Positions 1 to 13,300 of a DNA stretch of 55,679 nt are shown one piece after another. Below the pieces are notes generated by a model. The model was not told the DNA's origin, did not search any database, and saw nothing but the letters and a program-made list of their open reading frames with translations. A program made the translations under genes and the position numbers. Position 1 is the stretch's first letter. The number at the start of each line of letters is the position of its first letter. Source of the DNA: Saccoglossus kowalevskii (taxonomy: Eukaryota > Hemichordata > Enteropneusta > Harrimaniidae); contig NW_003122440.1 of the NCBI RefSeq assembly GCF_000003605.2, positions 178,139 through 233,817 of the forward strand, written 5' to 3'.

Positions 1-3000
1 ACGTACTTTCGGAATCAGTACCCTCAAATCGACCAGAAAAAATTAGTCTAGCACATTTCTTCGCAAAATGACCCTCTTCCTTACGGGGGGTGTTTTGCGA
101 TAATTTGACGACAACGAAAACTGAAATCTATGCTAACGTAAACGCAGTCGTAAACGAGTCGTAAACGCGTGAATAACGTGCATTTTCGGAATCAGGCTAG
201 CATCCCCAATTTTATTCGCCGGATGTCGCCTCCTTCTTGTCGTTCTACTCTGTTACGGCCTTCCGACCTCGACAACTACAACCATGGCAGACGCCTTAAA
301 AACGCCTTAATCATGACCGATTATATTAGCAACATTTGACGTCTTGGCGTTTCATTACTCTTCCTAACACTGACGTCATTGGCCTATAACCCTGACAGTG
401 ACCCTAGAATTAAACGTGGCCCCAATCACGAGCATTGTTCTAAAGGGTAGCATTCAGAGTTGCGGTAATTACATTACTAATTCTTTGCAATATATGTACA
501 GTATACGAATCAGTTGCAACTGGCGCTTCACATTTAAACGGGAAAATTGACAATGTGCAGACGATAATTGGAACGTCGGGGTATCATTTCTGTCGGCAGG
601 AATACTCCCTAGGTTCACGTGAATTTGTAACTTATAAACTATGCACATTAACAATGCTGTTGTAATAGAAAATTTACCATTTATTCAGATCTAACTAACG
701 TAGTAAAACGGGGGATAGCCGTAAATTGATTCACAATGAAGTTAACACAAATGTATCCACCCGGTCCATCCTTGAATGTGTGTGTTTTTTTTCATGATAT
801 CCCTGGCCCGTTGCTCAGTCAAAATGCAGCGTTTATTATACAACCGATTCGACGTACAAAACGCATTCAACGAAATTCCCTACACGAATCATTACTCATC
901 AATTAGATACATCGAATGAAATGGAAGTACTGAAGAAGAAGAAATCGCCTTCGAATGTGTTGTAAATGATTACGCAACTAAATTCAATCTTATATAAATT
1001 ATCTAAGACCACGCATGCATAATTTCTACATTCGTGTTTTTATTGTGTCACGACACACCATATTTTTTCCACAAAAGCCGTTATTTTTTTCGGGGACCGT
1101 TCGTTCACTCTTTATTTGGGAACATGTGTGAAAGAGAAGACATTTCGAGGATTTTTCCCAAATTGGAAATGTAATAACCTCGACAATAGATTGTAACTGC
1201 TTTCGGTTCACCATTAGATGGTGACTTTCTTATCATACCATAAAGTACATGACAGAACGATGTATTTGTCGAATTTGACCTTGCTTATTATGCAATCATG
1301 TCGGAAAAATACCGCGACAGAATATCCTCTTATAAAAAACACGCACGAAACACGTGGTCGGTGAAAGCTATATTCCAAAAGTTTCCGGTTAAATATACCT
1401 ACCCCCTGGTCATTAGCAATATGATGCCGAGAATATGTTTTAGTTGATTCCTCGTGGTTTTACGTCCGACGTGTTGCACTTGCCCAGCGTCATCATCGTC
1501 GGGGATTTCAAACTTCAATGAAACGCACGTTAAATCCAGCAAGCACAAACAAGTATCACACAAGTACAGAGTTAAACATAGTGGGTTCTCAAATAAATGA
1601 GCACAAGATGGTAACGCTGCATAAGGCGCAATTTAATAAGTGTGGTATTTCGTCTTATATGTTTTATTAACATTTAACCCTTAAATATAATAGATAGCAT
1701 TTCTCAAAGCAAACTCTACCAATATTGCTATTAAAATACATCCGTCAAAACAGCTGTATAAGACACGTAACACGGATGCGTTACAAATCCCGCTGTGGAG
1801 GTCATGTGGGTCGGTATAACCAAGTGAAACACAAATAACTCACTAGAACGCTGATTATCCATACACCAGGTAGCGCGACTTAACGTAAGTGGCGCAATTC
1901 CGCGCTTGTACAAAGCACGGATCGATCACGCATGTTAGCATTTCTTTGATGTACCTGACAGATCCCTGCATAATTAGATCCCTGAATGTGGGATGAGTGT
2001 ATCTCGTCCTTTACTATACAGCTAATCGGTATACCTAAAACTTTGTCAACACAGCATAAAAACAGGTATCCAGATAAATGACATAACATGTTTCATAGAT
2101 GAATCTGAGATTATTTAGACCAAGCATGGTAAAAAGATACTGAACATCTAAACCATTTAGCCGTTCATTAGATGTGTTCCATGCCCAAAAGGTTTCATTG
2201 GGATTTCAGATTTACTGTAAATCGCGTAAATTAAATTATTTTCTCTAACAAAATTGTTTCTTCATATGCTATTTTAATTGTATAGTTTTCACTGGTCTTG
2301 GATTAGCTATTAAAGACCCATTTTTTGTAAGGATCGAACATGATAGCGTAAAAATTATTCTAGAATGGAACACCCCAGCATGGGACGCATATCAAACACG
2401 ACGCTGTGCAACGACCACCGCTATTAATAGTAATTCGACAACTACTCCCGTAATAGATGACCGTTGAATTGTCATCTGCCAATCGTGATAGATCGGCACA
2501 TCGTTGAAGATCTTTTGCATGTGGGTACAAGTGTAAAACAACTTCAAAATGGCAAAACGAAAACGCGTGTTCAGGAAATACTGTAAAACATGTCTTTTTC
2601 GCGAATTTAGCGAGAGAACTAATTCGCTAATTTAAGATGTCGCTAATGACTTCATTATAAATTCAAAATGGCGGCCAAACAACGTCTTTTTCTCCACGCA
2701 CACACACTTTGTAAAAAACACAGAAAACGTAATAATCTGGTGCGCTTCTTTATTACACTTTAATGTTTTTCTTTGGTTTTTATGGAGGTGATAACTGCAC
2801 ATTTGTTTTGCGCGGCGACAGACAAATATTGTTAAAACAGGAAATCAAAAACGACAAGATAGATTCGCTAAATCAACATTTCGCTATAACGTCATTTTAC
2901 CACAACTACCTAAAATAGTACGTCGCTTTTTTCAACATTTTTACAGCATTTCACTTCGTATGTAAACATTAATTCAAAAATTATTTTTCAAATGAGATAT

Positions 3001-6000
3001 GAATCACAAAAAGGAATTTGGTTATTATTCTTGAAATAACGTAATTATGTACTATGCTTGATATTATTAAACAAATGTACGACCACAATGAGAGTAACAC
3101 AAATCATGCGTCCCACAAACCTAATTATTCAATGTTGAATCAAGTAAATAACAATTTGAAGCGAGCTGAACGATCGCTAATTTCGTGATGGCTAAATCGC
3201 AAAGTTCTTGTCGTTTATCCTGTTTATTTGTCTGGCCGACAAAATCGAATGTATGAAAACTGGTACAGTATGTGTACGTTCATGTTAACCGTAATAACAA
3301 ACAGACGTGCGCGACAACTGCTACCAGGACAATTAGTAAAAATAATGCCAAGGAGACATAGGCTACAGCCTGCATGTCATATTCATGAAATAACAATGCC
3401 CTGCTGAGCCTATTACACAATCACCACCGAATATGGGTATTCCGCTCAGCAAGCGGCAACAATTTAGGATTTGTTGCTATATAATACAGACAGAAATGAA
3501 AGATTCGTTCTAGATATCCAGTTTAGAAGGACAGAAAGTACTAGAAATGTTTATGTGTATAGGTAATTGAGTTATTGAAAAATAAATGAAGGATTGAAAA
3601 ATGTATATTATGTTCTCGATATGACACATTGTGACATCAGGTCACGTCATAGACGTAATCCGCGATTTCATAATATTGTCGTTTTCCTAACCCCGCCGTT
3701 GTTAACGTGTGAGTGCTGACGGAGAAAAGCACGCCAAGTAACAAGGTCGTCGTCCTTTCATAAAAGACTACATTACTAAAGTAACGTTAGTATTGCATAC
3801 CAATATCGTTATTTTTATTCAATTTCCCCTTCAGTTATACTATCATATGTCAAATCAGTACAGTGTTGTGCTATCTAAATTATATACACGCGACAGTAAC
3901 TTGAACTACTACTGTGTGTGACTTCTGATTAACATGCGTTTAAACCATATTCACAGAGGTGCATGGTTTGATCTCTATTTTAGCATTTAAATCCAATCAA
4001 TTTAGAGCAGACCTATTCAAAATAATAAAAAATATGCTGCATTCATGCCTTATTGGAATTTTGATGGACTTTACCACTGTCATTACAGTCATATTGTATC
4101 GACGATTTAGTGACTAATTTTCGACAAGGAAACGTCTACAGAGTCCTCGGGCGAGATTACATCTCATGGGCAGCATTTTGCAGTTTATTGTGCGCAGACA
4201 CGTGTCAGTACACGATACAGGACACGTTCACACAGTCCTCGGGTAAGGATATAGCCCATACTGGTATATACAATTCCGTATGAGTGATACAAGGTAGTCT
4301 AATGTTTTCTCGGACGAGGACACAGCTCATTTCTCAGTTAAATGCGTGCTACAATAAAATACGCATCTATAGGTTCCTAGGACGAGAATACATCTTATAT
4401 GTTGCGTTTCTCTGTTAAATTAAAAACGATACAAGAAACATCGAACCTACCGAAACAAATATAAGTTGCCATTTGATCCTCTGAACGGTGAACTCGACTT
4501 TTGTCAACACCGTTCATATTTTTTTTTTATTTTCCTCGCAGGGAATAAATTATTAAGCACGACTGTGTAGCAAACAGTGTATGATGTTAGCATATCTGGC
4601 GTGTTGAGAGTGGATACAAATAAATTGATAATCTACCAAATTAGGTCAACAATCTTTACCTCACTAATCGATAGATGGCGCCCTTTTAGTTGGCAGCTCC
4701 TGTCTCCCCTCGAACATCGTGCGATTATTGCCGTCTGAAATTACCAGTTGTATTTTAGTTGAACCCAATCAACTATTACGGAGAATAATCCCCATTACTT
4801 TTAACAAAGGTCATCCTAGGTCGAATTAATATCGCGGTTCTGTGTGAACAGTTAAACATATGGTTTCATGAATCGCGGAATAAATTCATTCACAATAAGC
4901 TAATATATTTTGTGTCGCATTGTTTTTTGTTGTTAGTTTATTTCGTTTTCCACGTCCATCCACGTCTGAGGCCCATAACACGCACAGTATTTGTTATTAT
5001 ACAGGTGGATCCCCAGTCCCATGAGATGCGGCAGTGCTGTGAGTTACCACATGTGACCAAATGCAACTCGTGTGTTAATGAACAATTCGCCCCTTGTTGT
5101 ACTCAGTCTAAAGACAACCGCATTTTTGTACTTGCTGATGTGTTTAGGAAGTTCAACCAATTTCCTTTCCGACTCTAACGGACATCGACGTGCATCGACC
5201 CCAGTTAGTTTATAATCAATAACAAATAAAATAATCCCGTTAATATTCTGCGAACAAAAGATGACACACTTACAATAAATGAATGAAACACAGACTTGCA
5301 AATATTGGCCATCGTATTCTATATTTCAACATTTGCTACGATTTTTAAACGTACTAGTAAGTCATGATGACTATCAAATTTACATGCATGTTAGTATGCA
5401 AATGCACATTTCTATATTTACTGTCTGAAAATCACGCAGATGGCATGGACTAACATGTTTTAACATATTGTGCCTGGGGACAGTTTCCGACATTGAATAT
5501 CACTATTGTCTCAATTTTGTATGTTAAAATTGTGTGTGCATGAGAATTCTATGTTTTTGTCACAAAAATATATTCAATAATTGGCACTACGGCAATGTGA
5601 TGCGAAAACCAGAGCCGGTCAAACACTACAGCACCGGCGGCCGAACAAATACGCTTAGTAAATGTACCCAATATTCGGGTCAGGTGGGAAACGGATCTCG
5701 ACTACTGGTTTGGGCCTCCTCATTAAGTATGTGGTACACTGGTTTTATTGGACCGATGTATCGGTGTTTGAGTCGCATATGCGGCACACTGGCTAAATGC
5801 GTGCATTCATCTGAATTAATTGCAGCTGCGAGGTGGTGAGATGGTTTCTCTCTGTTAATACCGACGCACCGTCTTACCGAGTTTATAGCCAGGAAAAAAT
5901 CATGGAAAACCAATTATATACTGAATCGGAAAACATTTATTGCAATCTCAATCAATAGTGCTTTCGGCGGTGTCCCATTCACACTTAACTTGCTGGTAGG

Positions 6001-6760
6001 AAATGCTTTATTTGATCAGCGATGGTTAAGAGGTTAAAAGCGTTAACATATTCAGATATGTGGAAAAATATGTCACCTTTTGAAAACAGGAAAACACTGA
6101 TAATTGCTATGCAATTTTGAATTTGATTCAGTCTGTATCGTTTATGACATATTCTCGCATTTAAATGATTAGGCAGTAGAGTAGATTGTATGCTGACGGA
6201 AGTGACGTAACGGTCTGAGTTGGATATGCTGAGACGTGTTTAGACCAATAATATGATGAGCGGTAACGGATTGTATGTGATGTTATGTGACCCGAAGGAA
6301 AAGGGCCCGAAAAATGCACAATGCGTACACAATATGTTAATAACTTTAACGAGGTTATGACGTAGACGTATATTATGAATATTATTTCAAGGTGTAATTA
6401 TTAATATAAAGTATTTATTATGAAACACAGGAATCACGTATATTCAGTCTTGATCCCCACTCTGTCTATATTGTGGTTATTTGAAGACTGTACAGGCTTT
6501 CTATCATACTAAGCTGGTCACCGAATTTAATAAGTGTCTCCATTTTTACACTATTAGCCGGCGTGAGCGTTGGCAAGCCTAAATATGTTTTGACTGTATT
6601 CAGCGCCACCAGTGGCTGTTCCCGGTTCCATACGTCCAGTAAACCCTATACACTAGAAAACACATATATTCACTGAGGACCTCTTTCTCCCACGTAACGC
6701 CCAGGCGTCCACGTGCCTTGTTTTCTTCGTGTCTAACTGTTATTATTACCTTTATTGCAG
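1..6760. other. Upstream or intronic DNA 5' of the visible GRIN3 exons; no exon recognised
   Basis: No coding exon is recognisable on either strand: the open frames here (for example 4912-5178 and 5534-5839, + strand) show no family similarity. I see a short tandem of CGTAAACG words (about 134-172), TGACGTCA at 371-378, a cluster of CGCTAA/TTAGCG words (about 2600-3200) that may be a decayed element, and four loose copies of TCCTCGG(G)nGAG (4143-4385). The missing first exon of GRIN3 must be here unrecognised or, more likely, before position 1. Confidence 0.5.
4130..4400. repeat. Degenerate tandem repeat, four copies
   Basis: The word TCCTCGGG followed by a GAG/AAGGATA-like stretch and ACATCTCAT/ATAGCCCAT recurs at about 4143, 4235, 4311 and 4374, giving spacings of 92, 76 and 63 bases. 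The copies are diverged and have shrinking spacings, so this is an old tandem duplication. Confidence 0.45.
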
Positions 6761-7344
6761 GAACTTCATCCTACGTTCCTTCGTATGGAACCCCCACTAG
6801 CTATGCAGAGCCACCCCGTAGTCGACATACTGAAAAGGAATAACTGGTACAAGTTTTCAATAATTTACGATGACGACCCGGATGGGCTCTCTTTCATTCG
6901 AGAACTTTGGAGGCTTACGGACGACGAGGAGTGGGAAATCGAAGCTTTCATTAAAATACCAATGGAGTACGCTGGTAATATTTCATCTAGACTAACAATG
7001 CTGACGCAACTGAACTCCAAAGTTATAGTACTTCAAGTATCGCCACAGGAAGCAGCCAGAATTTTCCGTATCGCGGAGAATGTCGGGATGCTCAGCGCCG
7101 GTTATGCGTGGATTTTGACGGGGATGTTGACCATGACCGACCCTACATATTTTCCAGTTGGATTAATAGCAGTTAACAATTCGGCGAGTACAAGTACAGC
7201 AGTTAGTATCAAAAACTCAGTGCGCCTCGTTGCAAAAGCTATGCAGAAAATGGTCAGTGAGTCTACTGTCGCCATTCCATCGCCCCCGGATACATGCTGG
7301 AGACAAGATAAAGATAAATGGCTTCACGGTCACAAGTTCTTTAG
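6761..7344 (+). CDS. GRIN3: GRIN3 exon: second half of the amino-terminal domain
   Basis: The exon follows a pyrimidine-rich stretch ending in TTTATTGCAG and ends AG|gtaacg (phase 0 in, phase 2 out). It encodes ELHPTFLRMEPP, then VVDILKRNNWYKFSIIY, which aligns with the 'VDIL..Y.W' segment of the vertebrate GluN3 amino-terminal domain, then the 'WILTG' and 'FPVGLIAV' strands of the second lobe. Because it starts inside the domain it cannot be the first coding exon. Confidence 0.92.
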
Positions 7345-10300
7345 GTAACGTTGTATTATTTGTGAAATAATAACACCAACAATCAGTGTAAGACACAAAA
7401 ACACTGTTGTTTATTTTTCCCGATAGAACAACGCCTTTGTTTGACTTTGTGGGCTATATTCAGAAAACAAAATGTTGACCCATGTGGGATATTTTTCCTC
7501 AAAATAGTGCCCCATTTGGTGGCATGTCGATCCATATACAGGTTTGCATTAAATAAAACCGTATCGTTTTATAAACGTGTTATGTACGTACTGCTACCAC
7601 TTTGCTCTCTTTTTCATCAGATATTTAAAAGAAGCCGTGCTCAAAAGACCGGAGGGTATGGTTTCCTTTAACAGCAGGGGAGACATTAACGAAGCACAGT
7701 ATGATATACTCAATTTGCGTATGGGTGAAGACTTGACTAAAACATGGGTCAATGTGGGGTCGTGGACTATGGATGATCTCAATATCAACTCCATATTATG
7801 GCCTGGGCAAACGGAGATCATGCCAAACCTGGCGTCAGAGAGACGAAAACTCCGTGTTGTGACAATCTTGGAGGAGCCGTTCTTGTTCATTAGCGAGTTA
7901 GAGGGTGACAGTAGGGAATGCTATAGTGGCGGGCTGTGCCTGGGGTTGTCATTACACCCAAGTGGCGCTCGGACAACTCGTAAAGACGTCATTGACGCAT
8001 TTGAGCACTGGAGAAGCCATGGGACATTCTCCAACAATATGACAGATGATATGCCACGTTACGCCGAGTATTGCTGTACTGGGATGGCCTACGATGTTCT
8101 GGAGATGCTGAGTCGTGATATGAACTTCGATTACGATTTGTATATCGTTGCCGACGGTAATTTTGGGTCGATTGATAAAGGCGAATGGAATGGAATGGTA
8201 GGAGATTTAATAAACGGTGCGGCCGAAATGGCTGTCGGGTCCTTCAGCATAAACTCAGCAAGAAGTCAAGTCATCGATTTCTCAGCGCCGTTTTATTACA
8301 CCAGTTTGGGCATAGTTACAGCTCGCCGTAAAGGAACGGCCGCGATCGGCTCGTTTATGGAGCCTTTGGAGTGGACTATGTGGCTTGGTATTTTCATAAC
8401 TTTACACGCAACTGCTTTTTTCACAACTATCTTTGAGTGGCATAGTCCTTATGGCCTGACACCTCGAGGACGCAATCGACCTAGAGTATTTAGTTTTCCG
8501 TCCGCGTTGACGTTGTGCTGGTCAATTCTCTTCTCACATACTGTACCGACTAAGTCGCCAAAGTGCTGGGCTAGTCGGTTTCTCATAAACCTGTGGGCAA
8601 TATTTTCATTGGTTTTCATCGCTAGTTATACAGCCAATTTAGCTGCCTTCATGGTGGGAGAAAAACAACCTAATGAAATATCAGGTATTAACGACCCAAA
8701 GGTAAGAATACGTTGTCGTTAATAATGGAGATGAACAGGTACAACAATTAGCCTTGACTGCGTGTTTAAAATGAACAAACGTAAATACACCATTACACAA
8801 TAATGACGTTAATTAATAATTGCAATAATTACATAAAATACTCAAAAACCTCCAATCGAATGTCAGTTTGGGATTATGATTTGCAAAAACGTCAGACTTG
8901 ACACTGTTTTCCCGAAGATATTTAACTATTTTTTGGATAAGGCAATTTATTTGAACTTTGATATATTCTTTTAACTTTTTGACTTCAAGATGTTTCCAAT
9001 TATTGCTTATGGCGCCAAAGGTGGGATTTCAGACAACATGGTAGCCTTAATCTAATACATCGCTAATTGTTTGTGCTCTGGTTTAGTGGGGAATAAACTT
9101 AATCTTTCTAAACACATCAAAGTTTTGCATTAAGCATTGGGTGAAACTCACTAAATGGCATGTAGCTATACAGCATTGTGTAGTCAGGGCAAATAAATAT
9201 GGAATAATATTCAAAACATATAGTGTAAAACCAAGCAGCGGATAACATGACTATATTCATTGAAATGTTAATTACTTCAAAATTGGTTCACTAACGTATG
9301 TATTCTTGCTAAATTTGATAATTATCGAGATTTAAAAACTCGTCTGTAGCGTGAAAAGTATCATACGTCAGTCAAATATTCGCCCACGGGGTATCACTAT
9401 CATGCTTTCGCTGGCCAACACACTGTTTACCAGATGTGCCTGAAATGGTAAAGAGTGAATACCATATTTTACCAGTCAGATCAGTTAGTTCACTCAGAAT
9501 GTTAGGCGACGTACATGCCTAATTGGAAAAGAAAAGAAATACAGCAGGTATGGTTGCTATATACAATTATAATGAAGCTCCTACATTAGTGCAGTTTTGC
9601 TTTTAATATATTAGGCACGAAATTTACTAAAATTATGAATGACATCGAAAAACGAAATGGATATTTCTAGTTTAAGTTGGGCATTACAATGGAACACAAG
9701 TAGAAATTGACATTCACATTTTTACAAGCATTACGCATTTTAACATGAATATATTCCTTTTTATATTGTTTTAATGCGGGTGCATATTCCCAGTCTGCCA
9801 TGACTACCTGATTTACTATGTCAAATTTGCATATATACTTCTCTACAACGTTGTTACAACTGTAGTGAAAACATGTCTTGCCATGTTATTGGTAGCATAC
9901 TGTCTTAAACGCCCCAAATCATAACACCCGGGCACTCACACGCGAATTTAGTGAAATTAACACAATTGTGCTTTACGTCGTTAAATCATGACCCATTACT
10001 ATAGCAATATGGAAAAACTTGTTTATTAAGTAAACTACCAATACCGATGCCGTACAACGATGACTTGTTTGTATATCAAGTAAAGCTGACATCGGTAATA
10101 GGTCGTGCTTCTTTTGACTAGGCGTATTTTTCATATTTTAAGTAAACCTATTCCCCTTAAATGGTACTATCAATATTGCCCTGGTGGAGCACGTGGCATT
10201 ACTATTGTCATTCAACACTTCCAATAAAATAATTCATAATAGTTTTGTAGAAAAACGTACATTTTCGATAATCATGTTGCAATATAAACACAGGCAAATT

Positions 10301-13300
10301 ACGATCATATAAACACGCAACTTGGGTTCTAACTGACGATTACAGTAATTTAAAATGCGCCCCACGGTAAACAAGCACGCATGTCATTAACGGTTCCTTA
10401 AAAGGCCGTGTAGTGAACGCAGACCGGAAGTAACAATAGACAGCATGCCAAAATATATGTCCCCACAATCAAAACGGACCGACGTAATTTTAAAATTCAA
10501 ACAAATTTACGATTTCAAAAATAGGAATTTCAATTTACTTTATCTGTAATACAGAAATGGCTGCACAAATTCAGCCTCATATTTTAATCTTTACCATGTA
10601 TTTTTGTCACCAGTTACAACAGCAATCCAAGGGCTTCCGTGCTGCTACAATAGCTAGCAGCAGTCCTGAGTCATTTCTCACTCGCAGTTATCCAGCTTTA
10701 GCAAGCAAGATAGCCAAGTATGCAGTGGCCAATACATCACATGGTGTCGACAAACTTAGGTAAATAACCAATTTTACACATCCCAAGTGTGCTGATATAG
10801 CCCCAAAATTGCCGTTACGAACACATTTACATTCGACAGATGCTAACTTGAGCTAGCCGATCCAGAGTACACTAATTAAAACATAAAAATGTCTAAGTAT
10901 TTTGAATAGAGCCTACATTGAATAGTTTGTTGAAAATGATTTATTCTCACCGAAAATATCACCATATTTACTCGATAGAAATCGTCAGCTCGAAGCGTTT
11001 ATATGGGACTCCGCTATATTAGAATACACGATATCTTCCGACCCAAAATGTGAGCTGCAATTAGTTGGTAAACCATTCGCCAGTGAAGGTTACGGGATTG
11101 GATTACCTAAAAACTCACCACTCACGAGTGAGGTATCGTTGCACATATATAAATATTCAAGTGCCGGTTACCTGGAACAGTTGCAAAGACAATGGTATAA
11201 CCGGGTCGGATGTTCTAAAAAACAAGGATTAGTCGGGGTAAGTTATTTTCATGATACTACCAGTAATTCACAAACATTCACTGAACATACGCCACCCACT
11301 TATGAATGAATGAAATGAAAATATGTAACGTTTATGGTAAAATTAGACTTTCATTCATTCATTCATTCACCCATCCATCCATTTTGTGTTCCTGGACTTG
11401 CAAATTCTTTCGATGAGTATACTGTTATTTTTACTTTGTTATTTCATCCAGCCATCTTATCACTTGGATAAAACTAAAAAAACATTCCTTCATCCATCCA
11501 TCGCATTCATAAAACATTCATTCATCCATTTATTCATAGACTACAGATAAGTAACGAGACTGGTTTTTGACATCCACCAGACATAGCAATTTTATTTTCT
11601 GATATAACAATCCACATGAGAATATTTTGAAGCATGAATATAAAAGATACCAAGTATGATAAGCATCAAATTAACGAATATTTTTACTGATTTGGTGACA
11701 GCTGCGGTTTATGTAAAGATAAGATCTTTTCACTGGCACTAGTTACGTCACTTGCTGTGCATGTCAATGAATATAGTAATCACGTCAGCGACAGTCCTTC
11801 AACAATTTGAACAGACATATCGATTACAATAACCACATGCGCCAGTGAAATCAACAACCATACTTCACGGAGAAAAGTCTGAGACCACCAACAATGGACA
11901 TCAAACAAACACATGTCTGGCACATATTGCACATGGCCAGTGTTGGACACTAAATATTTGAATGCATACATGTATAGGAGGTCTGTCAATGTATGTCATT
12001 ATAGAGTTACGCTGTATGCGTTTCAAAATTAAGTCTTGTCACATGATGCCAAGAATTTCTAGTAGACAAAAAGTAATATAACATATATCAAAATTGCGTT
12101 AGATGTTGCATTCCAATCATTTTCTTTCCAGGAAAGCACACTGGATCTCAGTCATTTTATAGGCGTATTTATTCTACTCTGTACGGGTGTAGTGATAGCT
12201 TCTTTAACTCTGATCTTGGAGTGGTTTGTAGAAAGAATTTTACTTCCTAAGTGGCGAAAGGACGCAAAGAAGTTAAATTGGCTGCCCTTCACTCAGGTAA
12301 TATTAATGGAGCTTTTGAATAACAATGGTATCTGTCACCTTGGCAACATGTGTACGTCACACATGTGCGCTATGAATGTGTTCAGCCAATAACATTGTAT
12401 GTTTCTAAGAAAATCCGAATGTTGCAAATGGTGGACTTGCAGTCACCAACGAACTGATACACATTACAGGTCAATAACTGTACAGTTTTCCCCTTTTCTG
12501 TTTAGCCTCGTACCATGAATGCAATATCTACGGCAGCACTTCAAATGTACATGACAGCCATATTCGTTTCTGAACTTGTCATACATTAGTCGAATTCCAA
12601 CATGTGTGATGTACGGGAATGTGTTCGAAGTTGACGCACAGAAGCACGTTAAAATAAACCTTCAGTACAGATAATTTAATGAGTTCCGAGTTAAAAACAT
12701 TAGGTGGTCTACACGCCAAATATAGGAAGTCTTTATTTATCCAAATATTGGAAGGTGCACCCTTTGATCAGCAAATACCAGAATGCCATGGTATTTCAAG
12801 ATTTTATGATTATTTTTGAACATATTTATTTGAGCTCTTTCCAATTACGTTTACACATGCGAAGACTTGAGCAATAATTGTGTTTCATACCTATATTATC
12901 TAATCACTAATTAGTTTGAAATCATTATAAAATGTATATTCTTTTCATATCACGCTCAAATAGGGGAAACAAATGTCAAAAATAAACTTGCTAAAATAAA
13001 ATGTGTGTGTGGGCAATAACCAAGATTTTGGATTAAAGACTGATGGACACCAAGTTGTTTTCTACAGACTAAAACTTATTTTTGATGTCTGAAACACGAA
13101 TACATTTTAGGCTTGGTCTTATTATGTTACGATTATTGTTTATTCAATATCATTTTTATTGTTTTCACAGAGATTACACCGCGCAGTACATACACCAAGT
13201 GTCTTACATAATAATACGTACACCGCTAGAGGGCAGCAGATACCACTGAGGAACATTGGATCAAGGTATATTAATGTCATTATTCATACAGTATGATGTA

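Noticed and set aside
5534-5839. 101-codon + strand frame as the missing GRIN3 exon
   Set aside because: It has no signal peptide and no similarity to the amino-terminal domain, and an overlapping frame is open on the other strand.
12192-12392. Open frame continuing past the M4 exon
   Set aside because: Residues after the donor at 12296 are intron read-through; the next exon RLHRAVHT joins in phase.
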